Of a DNA stretch of 44,888 bases, positions 28,922 to 37,778 are shown one piece after another. Under the pieces are notes generated by a model that saw only the letters and a program-made list of their open reading frames with translations, had not been told where the DNA came from and ran no database searches. Made by a program: the position numbers and the translations under genes. Every line of letters starts with the position of its first letter. Positions within the stretch are counted from its first letter, which is position 1. This DNA is from Pelagophyceae sp. CCMP2097 (lineage: Eukaryota > Sar > Pelagophyceae). The stretch is from contig MU657167.1 in assembly GCA_026770575.1 (NCBI GenBank), forward strand, positions 457,807-502,694, read 5' to 3'.

Positions 28922-30595
28922 ATGGGCGCCGGCGCGTCGACGGCGGCCGGCGCGGCCGACGACGTGGCTGGCAGCGTGCGCTCAGCAATCGCGGCGGTGC
29001 CCGCGGGCGAGGCGCGCGAGACGGCGGCGGCGCTCTTCGCCGCGGCGCAGCGCGCGCGGATGCCGGACTCGGACCTTTCGGCGGCGGCGTTGGCGGTGGC
29101 GTCCGCGTTCCGGGAGACGGCGGCGGCGGCGCCGCTCGAGGGTGTCTGCGCCGCGGTGGCGGCAGTCGGCGGCGCTTTAACAGCGGCAGCGGCGGCGACG
29201 CCCGCCGTCAGCGAGGCCGTCGCCGGCGTCCTCGTTGCGTTCGGGCAGCACCTGCCCGTCATATCCGTGGCCGTCGGCGTCCTCGGCGCTTTAGTTCTCA
29301 CCTTTCAACTTTCGCGGGACAACGACGCCAACGTGCGCACGGTGCGCGCCTGGACGCGGTCAGTGCGAGACTGGCTCCTCCTCGTCGCTGAGCGCGTCGA
29401 CCGGTCCGGCGCCGAGTCGACGCTGCACCTCTTCGTCGCGCTGCGCGACGCTTCTTTGGCCCTGGCGCACCGCACCGCGCATCACGACGCGCACTGGCGC
29501 GTGACGAAGATGCTCGCGTCGGCGACGTTCCACCGCGACTTTGAGCGCGCCAAGCAGTCGGTCTTTGAGTTGAAAGCGGCTTTACGAGACTTTCTCGACG
29601 CAGAGGCGCAGGCGGCCACGGAGCTTTCGCTGGCGGCCACGCTGTCTGCGACGATGAAGACGCACGACAAGCTCGACTCGCTCGAGGCCCAGCTCGCCCA
29701 GATCCACGGCCTGCTGCAGGCGCCGCGGGGCCCGGCCGCTGCGGCGACGCCGCCCGAGGAGCGCGTCTTTTCTGCGATGCAGGCGCAGGCCGGCTGCCAA
29801 GGCGCGGCGGTGCCGCTCGACGCGTTCGCGGCGTGCTTCGAGTTGTATTTTTTCGACGGCGGCGACCTGCCGCGAGACGTCGAGGCGGCGCTGCTATACG
29901 AGATGGACCGGTCCGGGGACGGTTTGATTTCAAAAGTCGAGTGGCTCAAGTTTTTCAAAAAGTGGGTCGCCAGCAAGCAAACCATGGCCGCGTTCCTGCA
30001 AGGCCTCGCGACAGCGCGGCAGCGCGCGGATCCGCGCGACGCCGAGCCGCAGTACGCGCCGTACGAGCCGCAGTACGCGCCGTACGAGCCGCAGTACGCG
30101 CCGTACGAGCCGCAGTACGCGCCGTACGCGCCGTATGCGCAGCAGCCGGCGCAGGTGGTCGTGAGCATTGATTTGCAGCCCATGTACGCCGACATGAACG
30201 GCGCCGCGAGCCCGACGGGCTACGCGCAGCACGACGCCTCGTTCGCGCACATGGACCTGGGCAGCTCGTACGCGCAGCCCGTAGCCTACGAGCAGCCGCA
30301 CGCGCAGCCGACGTACGCGCAGCCGGCGTACGCGCAGTGCTTTTCGCAGGACGCGCCGTACCAGCCGGCCTATTCGCCGCAGTCGGGCTTCGACCAGGCG
30401 TACGCGCCGGCCGGCCACGCCTACGCGCTGCCGGCCGCGGGCTACGTGCCGCACGCTTACGACTTCGCACCGCAGCAGCAAATACCCCCCTACGGCTTCG
30501 CACCACAGCACCAGCAAATACCCCCCTACTACGACCAGCCGCAAGCGCAGCAGCACTTCCGCGTCTACGACCCCAACATGTACCCCCGGGCCTAA
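28922..30595 (+). CDS. Myristoylated helical-bundle, EF-hand and prion-like-tail protein
   Basis: Single exon, 557 residues. MGAGAST is an N-myristoylation consensus. Residues about 60-260 form an all-alpha region. It has a Gly/Ala/Val-rich hydrophobic helix (SVAVGVLGALVLTF), then amphipathic helices (VRTVRAWTRSVRDWLLLVAERV) and a coiled coil (LDSLEAQLAQIHGLL). This layout resembles the four-helix N-terminal domains of MLKL/HeLo-type membrane-targeting proteins, but that is a pattern impression only. One canonical EF-hand follows (DRSGDGLISKVEW; D, S, D, L, E loop positions). The last about 190 residues are Tyr/Pro/Gln/Ala-rich, with four exact EPQYAPY repeats and many YAQP units. It is likely a Ca2+-responsive membrane-associated protein able to phase-separate or assemble. 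Confidence 0.8.
   Translation: MGAGASTAAGAADDVAGSVRSAIAAVPAGEARETAAALFAAAQRARMPDSDLSAAALAVASAFRETAAAAPLEGVCAAVAAVGGALTAAAAATPAVSEAVAGVLVAFGQHLPVISVAVGVLGALVLTFQLSRDNDANVRTVRAWTRSVRDWLLLVAERVDRSGAESTLHLFVALRDASLALAHRTAHHDAHWRVTKMLASATFHRDFERAKQSVFELKAALRDFLDAEAQAATELSLAATLSATMKTHDKLDSLEAQLAQIHGLLQAPRGPAAAATPPEERVFSAMQAQAGCQGAAVPLDAFAACFELYFFDGGDLPRDVEAALLYEMDRSGDGLISKVEWLKFFKKWVASKQTMAAFLQGLATARQRADPRDAEPQYAPYEPQYAPYEPQYAPYEPQYAPYAPYAQQPAQVVVSIDLQPMYADMNGAASPTGYAQHDASFAHMDLGSSYAQPVAYEQPHAQPTYAQPAYAQCFSQDAPYQPAYSPQSGFDQAYAPAGHAYALPAAGYVPHAYDFAPQQQIPPYGFAPQHQQIPPYYDQPQAQQHFRVYDPNMYPRA
30044..30127 (+). repeat. Four exact 21-bp coding repeats
   Basis: GAGCCGCAGTACGCGCCGTA-type units at 30044, 30065, 30086 and 30107 encode EPQYAPY four times with no change, even at third positions. 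This points to recent in-frame expansion within the prion-like tail of the EF-hand gene. Confidence 0.9.
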
Positions 30596-30832
30596 TCTGT
30601 GCCTTGTCCCCGACAGCGGTCCTTCCCGAGTCGCAGCGATGTCCGCTGCCGAGGGGAACGACAAGCTTGCACGCGTGCACGCGGCGACCCCGCCACCGTG
30701 CGGAGTTACGTCCAAATTCCAGAATTTTCTGTCAAAGTTGGAGTGCGTTAGTGCGTACAGCTGTACAGAGGGCGCGGCGTTGTCGTGGCGCGGAGCGCGT
30801 AACAGGAGGTCCTGCGGCCGCGGCCCGGAGGC

Positions 30833-32014
30833 ATGGGCCGCATCGAGTTCCACGCGGTGGCCGCGTTGCCGCAGGGCCGCGGCGAAGGCAAGGGCCTGCT
30901 GTCCGACCGGCGGCCCCTCTGCGCCTCGCGGCGCGCCGCGCTCAAGTGCCTTGCGCTCGGCGCCGCGGCCGCGGGCTTTGCGCTGGCATTTCTCCTTGCG
31001 GCGCGCGCAGGCGGTCGCCGCGCGCTCGCCCCGCGCGCGGCGGCCCCCGCGTCGCGGCTCGGGTCGTTCCTCGTCGTGGGCGACTGGGGCTACGACTTTG
31101 CTTCAAAGGCAGCGTCGCTGCGACCTGGGTGCCAGCGCGCCGTGGCGCGGGAGATGCGCGCCTACGCGGCCGCGGTTGGGGACGTGGAGTTTGTGATTAA
31201 TGTCGGAGACTCGTTCTACCCTGCCGGCGTCGCAAACGCGCAAGACGCCCAGTGGGCCGAAAAGTGGCTGGGCGTCTACGGCGAACTCGTGGACCTGCCC
31301 TGATTCTCCGTCTACGGGAACCACGACTACGGCGGCGCGGACCCGTGCGCCTGCGACGCAAACGCGCAGCAATGCGCCCAGGTCGGCGCAAATCTCGGCG
31401 GCTGGAATATGCCCGATTCGAGCTATTTCCGCTACATGGCCAAGTTCGACCTGGAAGTCGTGGCCTTGGACATGAATGTGATCAATTCGAAGCAGATCTG
31501 CCCGCGCCCGCGTCGCCGTTGAAACGAAAAGAGGCTTCCCCGACGTGTTTCCAGCCGCACCGCCTTCTTAGGCCCGCTCGTCGGCTGCGCGACGGCCGTC
31601 TGCGAGGAGGTCCTCCGGGCCCGCGGCCGCGCCGCCGCCGCGCTCTTTGCGGACCGCGCGAAACGGTCCACGGCGCGCAATTTGGTCGCCTTTGCCCACT
31701 ACTCTACAGACTACCTCGAGGCCTATATCGACGCCGAAAACGATTTCCCCAACGCGCTCCTCGCGCAGCTCCGCGCCTATGCGCCGGCGGCGCGGCACCC
31801 GCTGCACTTCTTCGCGGGCCATCGGCACAATGTAGATTCCAACTCGTCGGCCTCCATACGCCCAAACGTCGCCTGGCTCTCCGGCGGCGGCGGCGGTCAC
31901 TCCTGCGACGGGCCGAGCCAGGGCTTCGTCGCCGCCGTCGTGGCCGCGGACCTCTCCGTTTCCGTGCATCCCGTCCTCGTCGACACCCAAGAGTGCTGCT
32001 ACGACAATTCGTAA
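30833..32014 (+). CDS. Purple acid phosphatase (ACP5-like) interrupted by an in-frame TGA
   Basis: Metallophosphoesterase of the purple acid phosphatase family, hydrolysing phosphomonoesters with a binuclear metal centre. Exons 30833-31511 and 31572-32014 give 373 codons plus stop. A signal-anchor helix (residues about 40-60, LGAAAAGFALAFLL) is followed by metal motifs GDWGYDF, INVGDSFYPAGV, then after the stop VYGNHDYGG, and in exon 2 FAHYS and GHRHN. The TGA at 31301-31303 lies at the place where relatives have Trp before (F/Y)SV-GNHD, and the same frame continues with all remaining motifs. It may be a one-base nonsense change (TGG to TGA), a sequencing error, or recoding. Otherwise the gene looks intact and full length. 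The intron could also start at 31518. Confidence 0.8.
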
Positions 32015-32502
32015 CTGATCCAACGCGAAAACGAGCGAGCGCGCGTGCCGAAGGCGGTACGGCTCAAGGGGCGCATGGGTCTCGACCGAGGGACTAGTAT
32101 TGACTACAAAATAGACCCTCGAGATTCGAGTTCAACTTCCAGAAAACATTCAAAGGCTCAAAACCGTGACAAATCTTGTCTCGAGCCTCCGAAATCGCTG
32201 CGTCGGGGTCTCGAGGCTCTCCAACGGCGCGGGCCCAAGGTCCGACGTGCAACGTGCAACGGGCGGGAAGCTACAAGCACGCTCCAAGTGCAAGGTGGAA
32301 GTTGTTGCGCCGTATGTGTGTTCCTGATTCAGGGCGCGAAGAGAGAGCTTATGCTCTGAAATTTTGATGATTGAAGTTTGGCTGCTATTTGTTGCGGCCA
32401 GCTTCTTCAATATGTTCAGCATGGTTGAGGTTCCCAAATTTTACCGGTCGAATTTGCTTTCGGGATCTGGAAGCTGCGACATCTTCGTAGAATTATCGTA
32501 GC
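32015..32502. other. Intergenic
   Basis: 488 bases between plus-strand genes, AT-richer than the coding parts. No gene was seen. A GATGATTGAAG stretch near 32365 superficially recalls a SECIS core but was not foldable by eye. Confidence 0.4.
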
Positions 32503-33081
32503 ATGGAACCCTACGCGACTTCGGCGCCGGCGAGGCACGCGCCCACGGCCCTCGAGCGCGACAACTGGCTGCAGCGGCGCGAGCAGCAATACAGCATGCT
32601 CAAGACGTACGGCGCCCATTCCTCGCACGGCGGCCTCTTTTTCGAAAAGAAGGAGCGCGCCGCCGCGCTCGTCGACCCCGCGCGCGAGCGCGACCTGCAG
32701 CGCTCGCCGTCGACGCTCTACTCCTCCCTTAATTTCGAAGTCGAGCGCAGCTCGGCCGCCGCCGCGCGCGCCACGGATTCGCCCGCCGCGGCGCGCGTCG
32801 ACCACCCGAGGACGTTCAGCGACGCCGACAGCGTCGTCGACGGCTCCGGCGACACCTCGGGCAAGGACAGCGCGAGCATCGTCTCCGCAGACGGCTACGC
32901 CGACGCCGCCGCCGCGGCGGACGCCGAGGCCGCGGTGCTCGCCGCCGCCAACGCGCGCCGCGCGGCGCGGGCGGCGCGGCCGGCCGGGAACTTTGCCGGC
33001 AAGATACCCGCGCCCTCCGACGACGACGGCGACAAATCCCCGATATCTTGCGTTGCGAAGCGGAACAAGTTCACCGCGTGA
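32503..33081 (+). CDS. Small unknown protein
   Basis: Intronless, 192 residues from the ATG at 32503, with typical host codon use. The N-terminal half looks ordered: LERDNWLQRREQQYSMLKTY, then HSSHGGLFFEKKERAAALV. The rest is Ser/Asp/Ala-rich and probably disordered (SDADSVVDGSGD, SIVSADGYADAAAAA), ending in a basic patch (KSPISCVAKRNKF). There is no signal peptide or membrane helix. The family is not recognised. Confidence 0.7.
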   Translation: MEPYATSAPARHAPTALERDNWLQRREQQYSMLKTYGAHSSHGGLFFEKKERAAALVDPARERDLQRSPSTLYSSLNFEVERSSAAAARATDSPAAARVDHPRTFSDADSVVDGSGDTSGKDSASIVSADGYADAAAAADAEAAVLAAANARRAARAARPAGNFAGKIPAPSDDDGDKSPISCVAKRNKFTA

Positions 33082-33407
33082 CGAAACCCGACGATCCACC
33101 TGGCCCGGACGCGCACGCGCACTTTCGCCGTCCCATAAGGACGAAGCGGGTCCCAAAGCATTGCCTGTGCTGATTTTCCTAATTCTTCTCATATTTCCCT
33201 GTAAACTTGAACCAAGGACCTTTAAGGCGCACTGGCCCGGCGGTGGAGTACGAGGCCTCTGGGTAGACGGGAAACTAAAAGGGCCGCGATGACCCGCGCC
33301 GTCTTGTGAGGTGCATCCCCGGGGATTGGATCCTGGGGCTTTCACAAGACACATCTTTAACAAGAGACATTTCCGCCGGGCTGCCTCTGGAGTTTGCCTG
33401 CGGGGGA

Positions 33408-34289
33408 TCACGCTCGCCACTTGCCTTGGATGTTCGCCCATGGATCCGGTGCAGCGGGCCGTTGGTCCTCCGGCTCCGGCGGCGGCGGCGGCTGCCTGCG
33501 CAGGAGCTCGAGGATGCGCGCGGCTCGGCGCTCCTCGACGAGGCCCGAGGCGGCGGAAGACCGCTCGAGGAGTGTCGAAAACGCAAATGTCGTCGCAGAC
33601 CTATTTCCACGCGTCGGCCGGCACGTCGAACGTTTGCCACCAAGGGCCACGCACAGCCGCGCGCGGTGCGTGGCGATGGGCGTGCCGCGACCCATGGCCG
33701 TCAAATCCGGGTCCTCAATCTCAGCGAACCCTCGGCTCTCGAAGAACGTCGCCGTGTGCAGCGACGCAGAGACCTACAAGCGAGATCCGATGGAGGCTTC
33801 GGGGGCGAGCCGCACCATGAGGCTCTCGAAGTGCGTGTCCGTCTCGCCGCCGAGGCTGTCGAGCCACTGCTCGACGAGCGCGTCGACGCACGCCGTCAGC
33901 GCAGAGGCGCATCTAGGGTCCTCCTTTTCGATGGAGGACCGTAAAGCGTCGAGCATGGGCTCGGGCCCGAGTCTGAGGCGCCCGACAGCGGCGGGCATGC
34001 CGATGAGGACCGTCCCGGCGCCCTGCGCGGCGCCCATCTCGGCGAGCAGGCCGAGCGGCGTCGGCCCCCCGGCCTCGGTCGCGGCGACCCAGACGGTTTC
34101 GTCGCCGTCGGCGGCCACGGCGGCGTCGCCGACGATTAGAGAAGCCGTTTCCTTGCTGCATCCTTCAGCAACAAAGTACGCCACCGGCGAGAACGCCATT
34201 TGCCGCGTCAGCCGCCCGGCGGGCCGGCACGTAACCAAGCCCTTCGCCACGGTTGAAAGTAGCAGCATTCGACCCACCCATCGCGACAT
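33408..34289 (-). CDS. GNAT-like acetyltransferase
   Basis: Exons (minus) are 34289-33816 and 33773-33408, both phase 0 with a 42-nt intron, giving 279 residues. The N-terminus (MSRWVGRMLLLSTVAKG) may be a targeting peptide. The splice restores HFESLM then VSASLHTATFFESRGF, the classical C-terminal GNAT block in which a β-strand and helix end in 'A-x2-(F/L)(Y/F)E-x-x-GF'. Upstream are LIVGDAAVAADG and ETVWVAATEAGG strands. The acetyl-CoA loop (Q/RxxGxG/A) is not clearly visible, so activity is uncertain. The C-terminal about 60 residues are a helix plus PPPPPEPED linker. Ignoring the intron stops the protein at IGSRL and loses the GNAT motif. Confidence 0.6.
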
Positions 34290-34732
34290 TATGTCGGCCA
34301 GGTCGACCTTGCTTTAGCGATATGATCGGATTCGCCGGTCTGGGCGTGGGTCCCCAAGGGTTCTGCGAGGCGCTCGCCCGACTCCCGGACTCTGCCCCGA
34401 GTCCGACCGCGGATAACCAGAGGGCGAAGGGGGGTGTTGCATTTTCAATTTCGCCGGCGACGGCCCGAGTTACGCGTTCTATCCCGGGCGTTTGATTGAA
34501 TTGGGGGTAATTGGGGGCGGGGAATCTAGTGGTCGCATTTTTTTCGCGCGAATCGCGCTCCTTGGCGCCGATTCTGAAAAGAAATCGCCATAATTGAGCC
34601 TTGCGGGCTTTTGAGCGGCTCTTTCGACGCCCCGGACACGTGGCAGTCTTTACCCGGCCTACCCGGGAGACGCCCGTACGAGATACCCTATTTTTTAGGC
34701 CGCTGCATGCCCAGTTGTAGATTCGGTTGTGT

Positions 34733-34791
34733 CCTCAATAAGGGATTTGTTAGAATTGATGAGGGCATTAAAAATATTTATTGAGATATTT
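34733..34791. repeat. Foldback element (copy 3)
   Basis: CCTCAATAA (34733-34741) pairs with TTATTGAGATATTT (34778-34791). The arms share sequence with the foldbacks at 165-279 and 14171-14234; the left arm is shortened. Confidence 0.45.
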
Positions 34792-35566
34792 CCGGTTTCG
34801 GTTTCGGTGTGTGTTTATGTAAATCCGAAGTCGGGGCGGATAAGCCGTGCCACGGGCCGTATGCGCACGCTTCCACCTCGAGGTGGTGTGCAGTTAGTAG
34901 ATGGGTCCTATAGACCGCGGCGATCCTGTTTTTGGGTCCATAGGAGCCCCCGCTCGTCGCGCGACGACTCACCCATGTTGTCGCTTAAATCCTGCATTTT
35001 CACCCCACCTCATAAGCAAAGCTCCTTTAGCCCGCTGTTCAATCGTGTGCGGGACGACCCAACCGAGGACATTACACAAAAAGTTTTGCGAACAGACGCA
35101 TTGCCGCGGCGTCCATCCATCGTATCACTCCGACTGATACGATGATGGGCCACCCATAACCCGCGTTTCAGCGAAGGATTGAAGGCGCAGAGTCCGTCCT
35201 TGGGTCATGGCCGATGTGCCCACCGCGCATCCCCCCGGATTGGCGGGGCCTACGGGCCAAACCGCGGCGATTTCCATTTCGGTGCCAGCGAGCGTGCCCA
35301 GACGTCCAAAAGCGTCTGACCCCATATCTTTTTTGGCAGGAGAGGCCTCGGAGGTGCCTGCGAGCGCCTGCCACGCTGGACGACCGATTGCGACCGCGCG
35401 CGGGACACTACAACCCCAAAAGGTCGTTTTTGACCCGTTTTTGCTAACTTTTCTCACAGGTCGCAAAACTCGCCGGAGATCGCGCGAGCGCGTTCCTTGG
35501 GTCGAATATAGTCGATTGACCTCTGAGGCCTGAGTTTGGCGACCATCGCGCCCTTTCCATTAAGCA

Positions 35567-35713
35567 ACACCCCCCTTGAGGGCACCAAAAACGTCAAACG
35601 TCAGTGACAGACGGTGTCTTATATTCATGTCAACATCCGCTCCTTGATTGCAGTCGGACATTGCAGTTTCGGCTGCCTCTTGGATCAAGTGGTTATCTCA
35701 CCCCCCTTGAGGG
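35567..35713 (+). repeat. Short direct repeat pair
   Basis: CACCCCCCTTGAGGGC occurs near 35567 and again near 35698, about 130 bases apart in the same orientation. No further extension of the similarity was seen. Confidence 0.4.
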
Positions 35714-35781
35714 CGCCTTTACTTGGGGCCGACGCGTCGAAGAGTGGTGGACGACGCGTCGGGTGACTGCGCTTCGCAGCG

Positions 35782-35889
35782 ATGGGCGCCGGCTCCGCGA
35801 TCGATCCGTGGTGCAAAATGGATGGTCCGCGTGCATCGAGCGCGGTTTACGGCGCCGCCGCAGCGTGCGCGGCCGATTCTAGTAGATGA
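35782..35889 (+). CDS. Possible 35-residue ORF with myristoylation start
   Basis: The ATG at 35782 opens MGAGSAIDPWCKMDGPRASS and stops at 35889. The MGAG start equals the N-terminus of the EF-hand protein at 28922, and the G-x3-S pattern fits N-myristoylation. It could be a first exon fragment, a pseudogene head or a real microprotein. It ends one base before the 3' end of the convergent zinc-finger gene. Confidence 0.3.
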   Translation: MGAGSAIDPWCKMDGPRASSAVYGAAAACAADSSR

Positions 35890-35890
35890 T

Positions 35891-36551
35891 CTAGTACGCC
35901 GGCTCCGCCGCCGCGTCGCCGTGCGAGAACTTGCACGAGCCGCCGCGCGTGCACGTGCCTAAAGCGCGGCGTCGGGCGTCGCCAAAGGCCGTCGGCCTTG
36001 TCAGCGCGGGTAGGCACCTTTTTGGAAGTCGAAGCAGGCGCCGCCGCCGGCGCGCGGCGCGCGGCCAGAGCTGGCGTCGCGGTTCGGGCAGTCGCGCGAG
36101 ATGTGGCCCGGCTGACCGCAGCCGTAGCACGTGCCGTCGCGCGGCGCGCCGCCCTCGCGCGGCGCGCGCGGCGCCGGCGCCGTGCCAGGCTCGCCTGCGC
36201 GAGGCGTGAGATTCGCGCGGCGCGGCGCCTCTCCGCAGGGGCGCGGCGAAAGGCGCACCCTCGTGCGTGAATCGGCAGCCGTCGCCGCGCGTGCACTGGC
36301 CGCGCTGGAACGCGTAGCAGACCTGGCTGCCGCCGCCATCGCGCGGGGCGCGCGGTGCGGCCGAGCCGTCCGCGCTGTGCGAGAAGCGGCAGCCGTCGCC
36401 GCGCGTGCACTACGCGGCGGCGAGATGAGACGGCGCCGGCGCGGGGCGCGGCGCCTTTCGAGGCCTCCTGCGGCACTTTCTCGAGGCATCCCCGCGGCGG
36501 CCGCGGGCGACTTGCCTCGCCCTTCTGAAACGCGTAGCAAACTTGAGCCAT
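35891..36551 (-). CDS. CCCH/CCHC zinc-finger RNA-binding protein
   Basis: Exons (minus) are 36551-36516, 36409-36259, 36194-36018 and 35958-35891, giving 143 residues. There are three CCCH fingers of identical spacing C-x7-C-x5-C-x3-H: CYAFQKGE/CTRGDGCRFSH, CYAFQRGQCTRGDGCRFTH and CFDFQKGTCTRGGSCKFSH. A CCHC knuckle (CYGCGQPGHISRDC) lies between fingers 2 and 3. The first and last fingers are each split by an intron at the same codon, and splicing restores the spacing exactly. Intron 1 uses a GC donor (GAG|GCAAGT). Such mixed CCCH/CCHC proteins bind single-stranded RNA, for example in mRNA processing or splicing. Reading without splicing gives only an Arg-rich shadow. Confidence 0.85.
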
Positions 36552-37778
36552 CGTGCGAGGTGAGGGGCGGTGAGGGGCGGTGCGAGGTTACTAGAAGAGA
36601 AAAAGAAGTTTATCGCTTCTCCGAGCAAGAGTTTTTGAATTTTGAGTGGATCCAATTTGGATCTGAAATCCCAGTGAAATCGACGTGTGTTCACTAAGTC
36701 TTTCGAATCCCAAGGCTCCTTTTCGGAAATCTTGGACACACAGTGTGTATCCAGGCAGTGCTTTCAACGTCGTCTTGGACGCGGGTGGCGCCACCTTGGA
36801 AAGAAGTTCTCAAATGCGACTCGCCTCGGATCGCCTCGACTGAGTCGTCGACCCGAGCTTCCGCGTGGGATCCCCAAAAAACATATTTGAGAGGTTGGAG
36901 CCCTTAAGGCCCATGGGATCCCGTGTGGGGTCCCATGTCCCATACGGAACCCTCGTGCCTCGTATGGGATGGGCTGGAGCCCAAAAGCCAATGTCCCTCG
37001 CGGTGGCTCAGTCGTCGACTGAGCCGGAGCCGCGCCGGTGCGCCGCTGCTTGCTCCGCCTCCCCTCGCCGGCGCACGCGCCGGGCTCTCACGAAGCCTCG
37101 CAGCACCTGCTTTGCGGCACGGCGATCATTTCGGGTCGACTGACCGAGGCGTGCCAATCTAGTTTGGCGAGGCCGACCGACGACAGAGGCGGGAGGATTC
37201 AATGGATGTGGCTCACCACGTTGAGACAGTTCCTCGAGGTAGCCAAACGAGCCCGTCCTCTGGAACACGGTTCGATGCAGCAAACGTTGCTGCGCGCCTA
37301 CGATCGCGGGCGTGAGCGGTGACCATGCGGCACTCGCTCGGGAGCGTCTGCCCAGCACGTGCGCTTACCCGGGGGAGCGCTAGGCCTCGATGAGCTCGAG
37401 GTGCGCGACGCTCAAGATCAAGTATAGTTTGTCGTCATCGCCATGCAGTCGTCAGGCCAGAGTCCCCCGTGCGATCCCTCTATACCTTGATTGCGAGCAA
37501 GAGCGCCCCGCGCTATATAAGCAGCACGTCGACGGCCGCTCGCGCGTCGTCGCGCGGGCACGCAGCTCATCAGCGCGACTCATGGCAGTAGGAATTTGCT
37601 ATTGAGACAAAGTCGTCTGGATCCAGACTGAAACGGAATCCGTGACTTTCTCCCAAGGATTTGTTCCACGACAAAGGTCGACGAGGAACGCAAGGTTTTT
37701 GCGAGGCCCGCGCCCGCGCCGTACTAGGTGATCGATGCCGCACGGAGGCGCGGGGGTTCGGACTGCGATTAGTCATTT
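36552..37778. other. Intergenic
   Basis: 1.2 kb with no supported gene. Inverted CTCGACTGAGTCGTCGAC-type motifs occur at about 36835 and 37008. A TATATAAG box at 37514-37521 has no convincing plus-strand ORF downstream. It may drive a non-coding RNA or be chance. Confidence 0.35.
37514..37521 (+). promoter_or_regulatory. Orphan TATA box
   Basis: GCGCTATATAAGCAGC in GC-rich DNA, a close match to a consensus TATA box. No coding start follows within several hundred bases on this strand. The call rests on the motif alone. Confidence 0.25.

Larger units (their letters stand above)
34290..35781. other. Intergenic
   Basis: About 1.5 kb without a supported gene. It holds the third foldback copy (34733-34791) and two copies of the string CACCCCCCTTGAGGGC (near 35567 and 35698). 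Open frames here have AT-rich mixed codon use and no domains. Confidence 0.4.

Noticed and set aside
31301..31303. Selenocysteine at the phosphatase TGA
   Set aside because: Relatives have Trp, not Cys, at this site and no SECIS element could be recognised by eye; kept only as one option.
32416..33441. 341-residue minus-strand frame
   Set aside because: Antisense to the 32503-33081 gene, with no recognisable domain and unlike the GNAT exon frame next to it.
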